38,379 bases of DNA, from NCBI GenBank assembly GCA_039800005.1, contig JBDLRN010000006.1:1-38379 (forward strand), read 5' to 3'. The notes under the pieces were generated by a model, which did no database searches, was not told the origin of the DNA, and saw only the letters and a list, made by a program, of their open reading frames with translations. How positions within the stretch are numbered: position 1 is the stretch's first letter; every line of letters begins with the position of its first letter. Both the position numbers and the translations under genes were made by a program. Positions 17,734 to 24,910 of this stretch are shown here, piece after piece. The stretch comes from Casp-actino8 sp039800005 (GTDB taxonomy: Bacteria; Actinomycetota; Acidimicrobiia; Acidimicrobiales; Ilumatobacteraceae).

Positions 17734-18339
17734 GTGCCCCCCACCCTGTCCCCCCGCAAACTCACCCTCGACGACATCCTCGACCTGCGTGCCTACGAGC
17801 GCACCCGTGAGGAGTTCCGTCGACAGATCATCGACCTGAAGGCTCGCCGTCGACTCATGCTCGGCACCTTCATCTCGGTGGTGTTCGAGAATCGCGAGAC
17901 CATCCGCTCGCAGATCCAGGAGATGGCTCGCGCCGAGAAGCTGTCGACTGACGAGGAGATCCAGGTCGAACTCGACATCTACAACCCGATGATCCCCGAG
18001 CCGGGTCGTCTGTGCGCCACGTTGTTCATCGAGTTGATCAGCGACGACTCGATGCGCGAGTGGCTGCCCCGTCTGGTCGGGATCGAGCGAGCCATCGTCA
18101 TCCGCCTCGCCGACGGTTCCGAGATCCGCTCGTACCCCGAGGCTCAACACGAGAGCCAGCTCACCCGGGCCGACACCACGTCGGCGGTGCACTACCTGCA
18201 CTTCGACTTTCGGCCCGAGCAGGTCGATCTCCTGGCCCGATCGGGTGGCGTCCTCGTGTGCGACCTTCCGAACTACCAGGAAGAGATCGACCTGTCGGCC
18301 CTGAACGTGGCCGAACTGGTCTCCGACCTGCGGAGCTGA
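17734..18339 (+). CDS. DUF3501 family protein
   Basis: Protein of 201 aa matching DUF3501 (early motif LTLDDILDLRAYERTREEFR, then helix-rich and beta segments, no membrane segment). Function is unknown. It lies 14 nt after the Fe-S protein and completes the rubrerythrin/Fe-S/DUF3501 trio. GTG 17734 is preferred over the in-frame GTG 17716, which overlaps the previous stop, because AAGGAGACGAC gives it a good Shine-Dalgarno. Confidence 0.85.
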   Translation: MPPTLSPRKLTLDDILDLRAYERTREEFRRQIIDLKARRRLMLGTFISVVFENRETIRSQIQEMARAEKLSTDEEIQVELDIYNPMIPEPGRLCATLFIELISDDSMREWLPRLVGIERAIVIRLADGSEIRSYPEAQHESQLTRADTTSAVHYLHFDFRPEQVDLLARSGGVLVCDLPNYQEEIDLSALNVAELVSDLRS

Positions 18340-18352
18340 TTCGCCGAACCTC

Positions 18353-18385
18353 TTTACAGCGCGCCGTGACCCGTCCTAAGGTCAC
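18353..18385 (+). promoter_or_regulatory. whiB promoter with inverted repeat over the -10
   Basis: TTTACA (18353-18358), 18 nt, then TAAGGT (18377-18382). An inverted repeat GTGACC-N8-GGTCAC (18366-18385) covers the -10, a typical place for a repressor site. The start would lie near 18389, leaving a leader of about 17 nt with a G-rich Shine-Dalgarno before ATG 18406. Confidence 0.5.
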
Positions 18386-18405
18386 CGCTGGGGTAGGGGG
18401 TTCAT

Positions 18406-18636
18406 ATGGACGTGGTCTGGCGAGAGCTGGGAGCGTGTCGAGGTCTCGATCCGGAGGTCTTCTTTCCGGAGACCGAGGAAGAGGCCGACATCGCCAAGCA
18501 GGTGTGCGAACTGTGCGACGTGCGCGTCGCCTGTCTCGAGCACGCGCTGGCGAGCCGGGAAAAGGTCGGTGTCTGGGGCGGAACGACCGAGCGCGAACGT
18601 CGTCGTATCGTGCGTTTGCGTCGACGCACCGCCTGA
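18406..18636 (+). CDS. WhiB-family transcription factor
   Basis: Small 76-aa Wbl protein, found only in actinobacteria and their phages. Four cysteines bind a [4Fe-4S] cluster: Cys11, Cys34, Cys37 and Cys43, the last three in CELCDVRVAC. The GVWGGTTERERR turn follows and then an arginine-rich tail that contacts DNA. Wbl proteins usually act together with the primary sigma factor. The length is closest to the WhiB1/WhiB2 size class, but I cannot name the subfamily. It stands alone between DUF3501 and trpD. Confidence 0.95.
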   Translation: MDVVWRELGACRGLDPEVFFPETEEEADIAKQVCELCDVRVACLEHALASREKVGVWGGTTERERRRIVRLRRRTA

Positions 18637-18689
18637 TCGCCCGCCACGTCCCCTGACGTATCCGACGGCATCGGCCCTAACCTGACAGG

Positions 18690-19748
18690 GTGTCCGACGC
18701 CCTCGACGCCATCGGCGGTTGGCCGACTCTGATTTCGCGTCTCCTCGATCGGGACGATCTGAGTGCCGAACAGGCTCGAACGGCGATGGCGACCATCCTC
18801 GCCGGTGACGCCACGCCGGCTCAGCTGATCGGCTTCATCATCGCGTTGCGCGCCAAGGGTGAGACTCCCGAAGAGATCTCCGGCTTGCTCGACGCCGTCC
18901 TCGCTGCGGCCGAGATCGTGCCGCTCGGCGACTCCTTACGCGACCGGGCCGTCGACATCGTCGGCACCGGCGGGGATCGCAGTCATTCGATCAACGTGAG
19001 CACGATGGCCGCGCTCGTCGTGGCCGGTGCGGGCGTTCCGGTCTGCAAGCACGGTGCGCGCGCTTCGTCGTCGCAATGCGGAACCGCCGATGTTCTCGAA
19101 GCCCTCGGAGTCAGGATCGAACTCGATCCCGACGGAGTGCGCCGTTGCGTGGAGGAAGCCGGCATGGGCTTCTGTCTGGCGCCGCGCTATCACCCGGCGT
19201 TTCGGTTCGCCGCGCCGGCCCGTCGTGAAGTCGGCGTGCCCACCGTCTTCAACCTCCTCGGACCGATGGCCAACCCGGGTCGGGTGCGTCGACAGGTGAT
19301 CGGTGTGGCCAATCCGCAGGTGGCCGATCGGATGCTGGCGTCGCTGCGTCTGCACGGGTCGATCTCGTCGTGGGTGGTGCACGGACAAGGTCTCGACGAA
19401 CTGACGACGACCGGACCGTCGTCGGTTCTCGAACTTCGTCACGGCGCCGTGCGTTCCTTCGCCGTCGATCCGGTCGAACTCGGTCTGGCGCCGGCGATTC
19501 CCGAGGAATTGGTGGGCGGAACACCAGCGGTCAACGCCGAAGCGGTTCGACGGGTTCTCGCCGGTGATCGAGGGGCTCATCGCGACATCGTCGTGCTCAA
19601 CGCCGCCGCCGGCCTGGTGGTCGCCGACGCGGCATCCGACCTCGCTGCAGCGATCCCGATGGCGGCCGAGTCGATCGACTCCGGTTCGGCGGCCCGAGTT
19701 CTCGAACGCCTCGTGGTGATCTCCAATGATCACCGTTCGAGCCGATGA
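18690..19748 (+). CDS. trpD: Anthranilate phosphoribosyltransferase
   Basis: Second step of tryptophan synthesis: anthranilate plus PRPP to phosphoribosyl-anthranilate. The 352-aa protein has the PRPP-binding VGTGGDRSHSINVST, KHGARASSS and the conserved NLLGPMANP. No other trp gene is in the window. The GTG start lies 6 nt after TAACCT (18678-18683), so the mRNA is probably leaderless. Its stop overlaps the ATG of thrB by four bases, an unusual operon partner. Confidence 0.93.
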   Translation: MSDALDAIGGWPTLISRLLDRDDLSAEQARTAMATILAGDATPAQLIGFIIALRAKGETPEEISGLLDAVLAAAEIVPLGDSLRDRAVDIVGTGGDRSHSINVSTMAALVVAGAGVPVCKHGARASSSQCGTADVLEALGVRIELDPDGVRRCVEEAGMGFCLAPRYHPAFRFAAPARREVGVPTVFNLLGPMANPGRVRRQVIGVANPQVADRMLASLRLHGSISSWVVHGQGLDELTTTGPSSVLELRHGAVRSFAVDPVELGLAPAIPEELVGGTPAVNAEAVRRVLAGDRGAHRDIVVLNAAAGLVVADAASDLAAAIPMAAESIDSGSAARVLERLVVISNDHRSSR

Positions 19749-20593
19749 CCAGTCGAACGCGCATCGTCGTTCCGGGTTCGTCGGCGAATCTGGGTTCGGG
19801 ATTCGACGTGCTCGGTATGGCGTTGACGATCACCGCCGAGATCGGTGTGGTGAACCACGACGACGAAGACGGCGTTCCGGACGGCGCCGAGATCGCGCGC
19901 GGAAAGCATCCGGCCGCCACTGCGTTCGTTGCCGCCGGAGGGTCGGGTCAGGTCTGGGTGCGGACGTCGATTCCGTCCGGTCGCGGTCTCGGGTTCTCGG
20001 GTGCAGTGCGAGTCGGGGCCATCGCTCTGGCCCGTCAGCAGCATTCGGTCGACGACGTGTTGCGGACCGAACGCGACGTCATCTTCGACATCGCTCGCCG
20101 CGAAGAAGGTCACGGCGACAACGTCGGAGCCAGCCTGATGGGCGGCGTGGTCGTGGTCGCCGAGTCGATCGTGGCGCCGGTTCCGATCGTGTTCGATCCG
20201 GCTGTCGTGGTCTGGATCCCGGCCTACAAGACGGCGACGGCCGAGAGTCGGGCCGCGTTGTCGTCGCAGGTGACTCGCAACGACGCGGTGTTCAACATGG
20301 CGCGCGTCGGCCTGTGGGTCACCGCGCTGGCCACCGGCGATCGCTCCTTGCTCGCGGCTGCGACGGCCGATCGTCTGCACCAGAACACGCGTCTCGCCGC
20401 CGTGCCGCGTAGTCGGGAGGCTCTCGACGCCATGACCGCCGCCGGCGTGCACGGCGCCTGGTTGTCGGGTTCGGGCCCGACGGTGGCCGGTCTGTGCGAG
20501 ATCGCCGACGCCGAGCGAATCAGCGACTCACTGCCCGACGGTCGTCGATCGATTCTGCGTATCGATCGACTCGGCGCACGCTGGGCAGATTGA
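19745..20593 (+). CDS. thrB: Homoserine kinase
   Basis: GHMP kinase of 282 aa that phosphorylates homoserine on the way to threonine. Motif 1 is PGSSANLGSGFDVLG, motif 2 the phosphate loop SIPSGRGLGFSGAV, motif 3 WLSGSGPTVAGLC. In motif 2 the usual GLGSSA is GLGFSG, a noticeable change in the phosphate loop, although the glycines and one serine remain. Translationally coupled to trpD. Its last 74 nt overlap the 3' end of the convergent nuclease gene. Confidence 0.87.
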   Translation: MTSRTRIVVPGSSANLGSGFDVLGMALTITAEIGVVNHDDEDGVPDGAEIARGKHPAATAFVAAGGSGQVWVRTSIPSGRGLGFSGAVRVGAIALARQQHSVDDVLRTERDVIFDIARREEGHGDNVGASLMGGVVVVAESIVAPVPIVFDPAVVVWIPAYKTATAESRAALSSQVTRNDAVFNMARVGLWVTALATGDRSLLAAATADRLHQNTRLAAVPRSREALDAMTAAGVHGAWLSGSGPTVAGLCEIADAERISDSLPDGRRSILRIDRLGARWAD

Positions 20594-22262
20594 CCGTCGG
20601 CCACGACCATTCGCCACTGCACGACAACACGACGGTGTCGGTCGCGCCGTCGGTGACGGTGTCGAGGTGACGGGCCACGTACATCACCTCGTCGGCCGCG
20701 AAGCGGTCGAGCGGAAGGTGATCGTCGACGATCTCGGGCGGACGCAAGGCGTCGTCGAGGTCGAGGGGAACCTGGAAGTGGCCGAAGAGTTCGCCGTGTC
20801 GCGTGACCGACGTGAGGACGCCACTCGTCAATTCGTAGTGCACGTCGCCGTGGCGAACACGTAGTTCACGGGCCCGTCGCACGGCGTCGATCGAACGCTG
20901 TCGACCGAGTGCGGCCAGCAGGGCGTTGATCCGATCGCGGGTCTCGGCCGCCTCTTCGAAGCGCAAGGCTGAAGAGAGTTGAGTGATGCGTTCGCGCAGG
21001 CGTTCGACGAGGGGTTCGGGTGAACCGGTGAGCACTCGTTCGACGAACTCGACGATCTCGGCGTAGGCCGCCGGGTCGGCGAGTCCGGAACACGGACAGT
21101 GGGCCACACCGAGTTGGGCGGCCGAGCAGACCGGCGCGTCGGCGGGCGGAACGTAGTTGCGTCCCATGCGGACGGTGCAACGACGCAAGGGCACCACCGA
21201 TTCGATCGCCTCGACCACCAGGCGGGCCGAGGTTCGACTCGACAGTGGTCCGATGTGGAGACCCTTGGCCGACGGGTTCTTGGCGATGACCAACCGTGGC
21301 CATTCCTCGTCGGTTGTGAGTCGCACGTAGCAGTACTTGTCGACCGTGGTGCCGGCTCGGTTGTAGTGCGGCAGCAATCGTCGGATGAGCCGTAGTTCGA
21401 GAACTCCGGCCGTGAAGGGATCGGGTGTCTCGATGTGATGGATGCCGTGGGTCTGTCGTAACAGTGCCCCCACCTTGCGGCGCGTCTCGCCGGTGCTGAA
21501 GTAGCTGCGGACTCGTTGACGAAGGTTGGTGGCCTTGCCCACGTACAGCACGCGGCCGTTGGCGTCGCTGAACAAATACACGCCGGGTGATCGCGGGAGG
21601 TCCTCGGTGAGGCGCAACTTGGCGGCGAGGGGATGCGTGTCGAGTCGGGGCAGTCCGATGAGATCGTCGAGGCCCATGACGCCGAATCCGCTGGCCCGCT
21701 CGATGAGGAAGTGGAGGAGGTCGGCGGTCGTGAGTGCATCGTCGAGCGCGCGGTGATTCGGCTGATGGGCCAGGCGGAGCCGCGACGCGAGTGTGCCGAG
21801 TTTGCAGTCGGGTACTTCGTCGCGCACCAGTCGACGGGCCAGCGGAACCGTGTCGAGGACTCGATTGGTGAGCGGGTCGCGGTCGGCGCGGACGAGGGCG
21901 GCGTTCAGGAATCCGAGATCGAAGCGGGCGTTGTGCGCGACGATCACGGCGTCGCCGATGAAGTGCTCGAGCGACGGCAGGACGGCTTCGACGCGCGGCG
22001 CCGGCAACACCATCGATTCGGTGATCCCGGTGAGAACCGTGATGTACGGCGGAATGGCTCGATCGGGGTTCACCAGAGTCTGGAACGTGCCGAGGCACTC
22101 GCCGCCGCGGTACTTCACGGCGCCGATCTCGGTGATGCGATCGTCGTCGGCCGATCCGCCGGTGGTCTCGAGGTCGATGACGCAGAAGGTGACCTCGGCG
22201 AGGGGAGTGCCGGCGTCGTCGAAGGATTTCTGCGTCGAGATGTTCGATGCTCGTCCGGCCAC
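20520..22262 (-). CDS. DEDDh exonuclease fused to a UvrC-like GIY-YIG nuclease
   Basis: Protein of 580 aa. Residues about 20-185 form a DnaQ-type 3'-5' exonuclease: VIDLETTG (Exo I), AHNARFDLGFL (Exo II) and HRALDDALTTADLL (Exo III, DEDDh). Residues about 215-300 are a GIY-YIG nuclease as in UvrC and Cho (SPGVYLFSDANGRVLYVGKATNLRQRVRSYF). A UVR-like helical segment (SALRFEEAAETRDRI) and a variable tail follow. Related actinobacterial proteins such as M. tuberculosis Rv2191 share this layout. GTG 22262 is chosen over the TTG at 22298, because that TTG is the -35 TTGACA. Likely role: DNA repair under LexA control. Confidence 0.9.
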   Translation of the reverse strand: MAGRASNISTQKSFDDAGTPLAEVTFCVIDLETTGGSADDDRITEIGAVKYRGGECLGTFQTLVNPDRAIPPYITVLTGITESMVLPAPRVEAVLPSLEHFIGDAVIVAHNARFDLGFLNAALVRADRDPLTNRVLDTVPLARRLVRDEVPDCKLGTLASRLRLAHQPNHRALDDALTTADLLHFLIERASGFGVMGLDDLIGLPRLDTHPLAAKLRLTEDLPRSPGVYLFSDANGRVLYVGKATNLRQRVRSYFSTGETRRKVGALLRQTHGIHHIETPDPFTAGVLELRLIRRLLPHYNRAGTTVDKYCYVRLTTDEEWPRLVIAKNPSAKGLHIGPLSSRTSARLVVEAIESVVPLRRCTVRMGRNYVPPADAPVCSAAQLGVAHCPCSGLADPAAYAEIVEFVERVLTGSPEPLVERLRERITQLSSALRFEEAAETRDRINALLAALGRQRSIDAVRRARELRVRHGDVHYELTSGVLTSVTRHGELFGHFQVPLDLDDALRPPEIVDDHLPLDRFAADEVMYVARHLDTVTDGATDTVVLSCSGEWSWPTVNLPSVRRVDRYAESIDDRRAVSR

Positions 22263-22298
22263 CGAACAAGTGTTCTGGCTGGAACGCCGGGGTGTCAA
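22260..22298 (-). promoter_or_regulatory. Promoter with LexA-like box for the exonuclease/GIY-YIG gene
   Basis: On the minus strand TTGACA (22298-22293), 18 nt, AACACT (22274-22269), 6 nt, GTG. The 16-mer at 22262-22277 (plus strand CCGAACAAGTGTTCTG) matches TCGAAC-N4-GTTCGA at 9 of 12 fixed positions and keeps the core GAAC-N4-GTTC intact. It covers the -10 and reaches the start codon, as the box at 1121 does. Confidence 0.6.
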
Positions 22299-22318
22299 GT
22301 ACTGCTTACGATGACCCC

Positions 22319-23272
22319 ATGTCCCACGGTTCGGCCTCTCGTCCGTACGAACTCGGCCTCGTCGAGATCGGCGACGGGTGCCATGCCTATCTGCAGCCCG
22401 ACGGCAGTTGGGGATGGAGCAACGCCGGGCTGGTGGTGGGTGACGGCGCCTCCTTGCTCGTCGACACCTTGTTCGATCTGGTGTTGACCGGTCGGATGCT
22501 GGAGTCGATGGGCCCGTTGACCCGAACCGCGCCGATCGCGTCGTTGGTCAACACCCATGCCAACGGCGACCATTGTTACGGCAACCAGCTGGTCGACGGG
22601 GCCGAGATCATCGCGTCCACGGCGGCGGCCCACGAGATGGCCGAGGTGCCCCCGTCGATGTTGGGGGCGCTCAACGCCGCGCCCGGTGAGGTCGGCGACC
22701 TCTTCCGGAGTTTTTTCGGTGCGTTCCAGTTCGACGGGATCGAACTGCGATTGCCGACGCGGACCTTCGACGGTCGACTCGACATCGACGTCGGAGGTCG
22801 CGTCGTCGAGTTGGTGGAAGTGGGTCCGGCGCACACCGCAGGTGACGTCATCGCGTACGTTCCCGATGCGCGCACGGTGTACACCGGTGACATCTTGTTC
22901 ATCGGCGGCACCCCGATCGTGTGGGCCGGGCCGTTGTCGAACTGGATCGCCGCCTGCGATTACATCCTCGGTCTCGATGTCGACACGGTGGTACCGGGTC
23001 ACGGTCCGCTGACCGACAAGGTCGGAGTGGTCGCCGTGCGCGACTACCTGTCGTTCGTCGAACGCGAAGCCACCGCTCGACACGGTGCCGGTGTCGACGC
23101 CTTCGAAGCGGCGCGCGACATCGCGAAGGAGCTCGGCGAATTCTCGACGTGGGGCGAATTCGGACGCGTGAGCGTCAACGTCGACACCGTGTACCGCAGC
23201 CTCGACCCCGACCATCGGTCGCCCGACGTGGTCGAGCAGTTCAGGCGGATGTCACTGATCGAGCACGGCTGA
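22319..23272 (+). CDS. Metallo-beta-lactamase-fold hydrolase with altered metal motif
   Basis: Protein of 317 aa. The MBL fold shows in VNTHANGDHCYGN, PAHTAGDVIAYVP, VYTGDILF and VPGHGPLTD. The canonical HxHxDH is HANGDH here, so the second histidine is asparagine; a one-metal or different active site is possible. The substrate is unknown. ATG 22319 lies 6 nt after TACGAT (22307-22312). It is divergent from the nuclease gene with a short shared promoter region, and its last 21 nt overlap the convergent SURF1 gene. Confidence 0.82.
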   Translation: MSHGSASRPYELGLVEIGDGCHAYLQPDGSWGWSNAGLVVGDGASLLVDTLFDLVLTGRMLESMGPLTRTAPIASLVNTHANGDHCYGNQLVDGAEIIASTAAAHEMAEVPPSMLGALNAAPGEVGDLFRSFFGAFQFDGIELRLPTRTFDGRLDIDVGGRVVELVEVGPAHTAGDVIAYVPDARTVYTGDILFIGGTPIVWAGPLSNWIAACDYILGLDVDTVVPGHGPLTDKVGVVAVRDYLSFVEREATARHGAGVDAFEAARDIAKELGEFSTWGEFGRVSVNVDTVYRSLDPDHRSPDVVEQFRRMSLIEHG

Positions 23273-23980
23273 GCGCGCGCGTCGTATCGAACGACGCACG
23301 GCGAGAGTCCATCCGATCACCACACAGGCGGCGAAGATCAGCCACTGGATGGCGTACGACAGATGGCTACCCTCGCTCAGCGTCGGCGCCGGAACCGGCC
23401 TCAGGATCGGATCGTCGGTCGGATCGGAGCCGATCATCGACAACGACACGTCGAGCACGTCGCCGTCGACTTGTTCGTCGAGTCGGTCGAGATCGAGACG
23501 GAACATTTCGACGACGCGACCATCGGCTTCGGTGGGCTGGCCGGCACGACGCCGTTCCGAGGCGCGCAACACGCCCAGCACGGTGACGTCGCCCGACGGG
23601 GCCGGCGGAGGTGTCTCGGCCAACCCGATGAATCCACGGGTGATCGCGATCAGACGTCCGTCGTCGAGCCGGAGCGGGGTGACCACGTTGACCCCGGCGC
23701 GACCGTCCTGGCTGCGATTGAGAATCAGGATCTGCTCGGACGGCTCGTAGGTGCCGACGGCTCGAACCGCTCGCCACTCGACACCCGTCGGATCGTCGAG
23801 ATCGAGATCGGCCAGGTCGACCACCGGCGCGTCGGAGCGGGAGCGAACGTCGCGGTTGAAGTCTTTGCGGTCGGCGAGTCGATCGAACTGCCAGAACGAG
23901 AGCATGACCATCGCGACCACGCCGGCGATGCAGAGGAGATGGAACGCGATCCAGCGAGGACGGAACAAGAACCGGTTCAC
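23252..23980 (-). CDS. SURF1-family protein
   Basis: Membrane protein of 242 aa related to SURF1, which helps haem insertion into or assembly of the aa3-type cytochrome c oxidase. One membrane segment lies at about 10-28 and one near 205-228. Family motifs are SFWQFDRLADRKDFN, LNRSQDGRAGVNVVTPL and ITRGFIG. GTG 23980 is the best start (TACAGT 8 nt upstream); an in-frame TTG three codons upstream is possible. The start region faces that of the DUF4262 gene, 31 bp away. Confidence 0.82.
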   Translation of the reverse strand: MNRFLFRPRWIAFHLLCIAGVVAMVMLSFWQFDRLADRKDFNRDVRSRSDAPVVDLADLDLDDPTGVEWRAVRAVGTYEPSEQILILNRSQDGRAGVNVVTPLRLDDGRLIAITRGFIGLAETPPPAPSGDVTVLGVLRASERRRAGQPTEADGRVVEMFRLDLDRLDEQVDGDVLDVSLSMIGSDPTDDPILRPVPAPTLSEGSHLSYAIQWLIFAACVVIGWTLAVRRSIRRARSAVLDQ

Positions 23981-24011
23981 GTTCGTCAACTGTACGTGGC
24001 ACGCTGTGGAC

Positions 24012-24497
24012 GTGTCTCTTCCCGACTTCCACATTCCCCACGCCGACAAGATCGAGTGGATGATCGAGACCAGCGGCTGGGCCATCGAACCGGTGGTCGC
24101 GCGACCCGACGTCGATCCGCCGCTCGCCGGCTACAGCTACTCGATCGGTTTCCCGGACCGGTTCGGTTTTCCCGAAGTGGTGGTGTTCGGTCTCACCCCG
24201 GTCGCCGTGCGGGGACTGCTCGACCTCGTGGTCCAGCAACTCGACGGGGGAGTCGAGATCCCGCGCGACGTTCCGTTGGAGGGTCTGTTCGACAACGGTC
24301 TGCGGTGCGTGTTCGCGACCGTCGACGTGGAGCGTCACGCCGAACTGTTCGCCACCGGCTGGGCCTGGCACCGGGGCCCGTTCGAGGCCGTGCAGCTCCT
24401 CTGGCCCGATCGGCAGGGCTGGTTGCCGCACGAGAACGGGTTCGATCAGCGGATGGCTCACGCCCAACCGGTGATCGGACGGGTCCCGTCGACGTGA
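24012..24497 (+). CDS. DUF4262 domain protein
   Basis: Cytoplasmic protein of 161 aa. The recognisable part is YSYSIGFPDRFGFPEVVVFGLTP, typical of DUF4262, a family of unknown function. Lone WPD and HENGFDQR segments close the domain. No catalytic motif is evident. GTG 24012 follows TGGCACGCT (23997-24005) by 6 nt, an element shared with two other genes here. Confidence 0.8.
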   Translation: MSLPDFHIPHADKIEWMIETSGWAIEPVVARPDVDPPLAGYSYSIGFPDRFGFPEVVVFGLTPVAVRGLLDLVVQQLDGGVEIPRDVPLEGLFDNGLRCVFATVDVERHAELFATGWAWHRGPFEAVQLLWPDRQGWLPHENGFDQRMAHAQPVIGRVPST

Positions 24498-24526
24498 CCC
24501 GTCGATTTCGCTGGCACACTGAGGAC

Positions 24527-24910
24527 GTGGATCGACCGCTCCTCGTGTTCGACGGTGACTGTGCCTTTTGCACGAGCAGTGTCCGTTTCGTCGAGCGGCG
24601 AATTCGGCGTCGCCCCCGCATCGTGGCCTGGCAGTCCCTCGACCTCGCCGAACTCGGCCTGACCCAGGAGCAATGCGAGCGGGCCGTGCAATGGATCGGT
24701 GACGACGGTTCCCGAGCCGAGGCTCACGTGGCCGTGGCCCGAACCCTCGTGTTCGGCGGGCGAGGGTGGGCGGTGCTCGGCCGCATCATCGTTCTCCCCG
24801 GGATTCGCAGCCTCGCTGCGGTCGTCTATCGCTGGATCGCCCGCAACCGTCATCGCATGCCCGGCGGGACAGCTCAGTGCAACCTGCCGGCGTCGGAGAG
24901 GACACAATGA
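24527..24910 (+). CDS. DUF393 (DCC) thiol-disulfide oxidoreductase-like protein
   Basis: Protein of 127 aa with the family signature LVFDGDCAFC near the N-terminus, whose CxxC-like DGDCxFC gives the name DCC, and WIGDDGSRAEAHVAVARTL. A hydrophobic stretch at about 85-105 (RIIVLPGIRSLAAVVYRWI) is typical. Redox function is presumed from the fold only. GTG 24527 follows TGGCACACT by 6 nt. Its stop overlaps the first start codon of the mutase gene (ATGA). Confidence 0.82.
   Translation: MDRPLLVFDGDCAFCTSSVRFVERRIRRRPRIVAWQSLDLAELGLTQEQCERAVQWIGDDGSRAEAHVAVARTLVFGGRGWAVLGRIIVLPGIRSLAAVVYRWIARNRHRMPGGTAQCNLPASERTQ

Noticed and set aside
23997..24005. TGGCAC boxes as sigma-54 (-24) elements
   Set aside because: The matching -12 TTGC element is absent, and the box lies only about 9 nt from the start codon.
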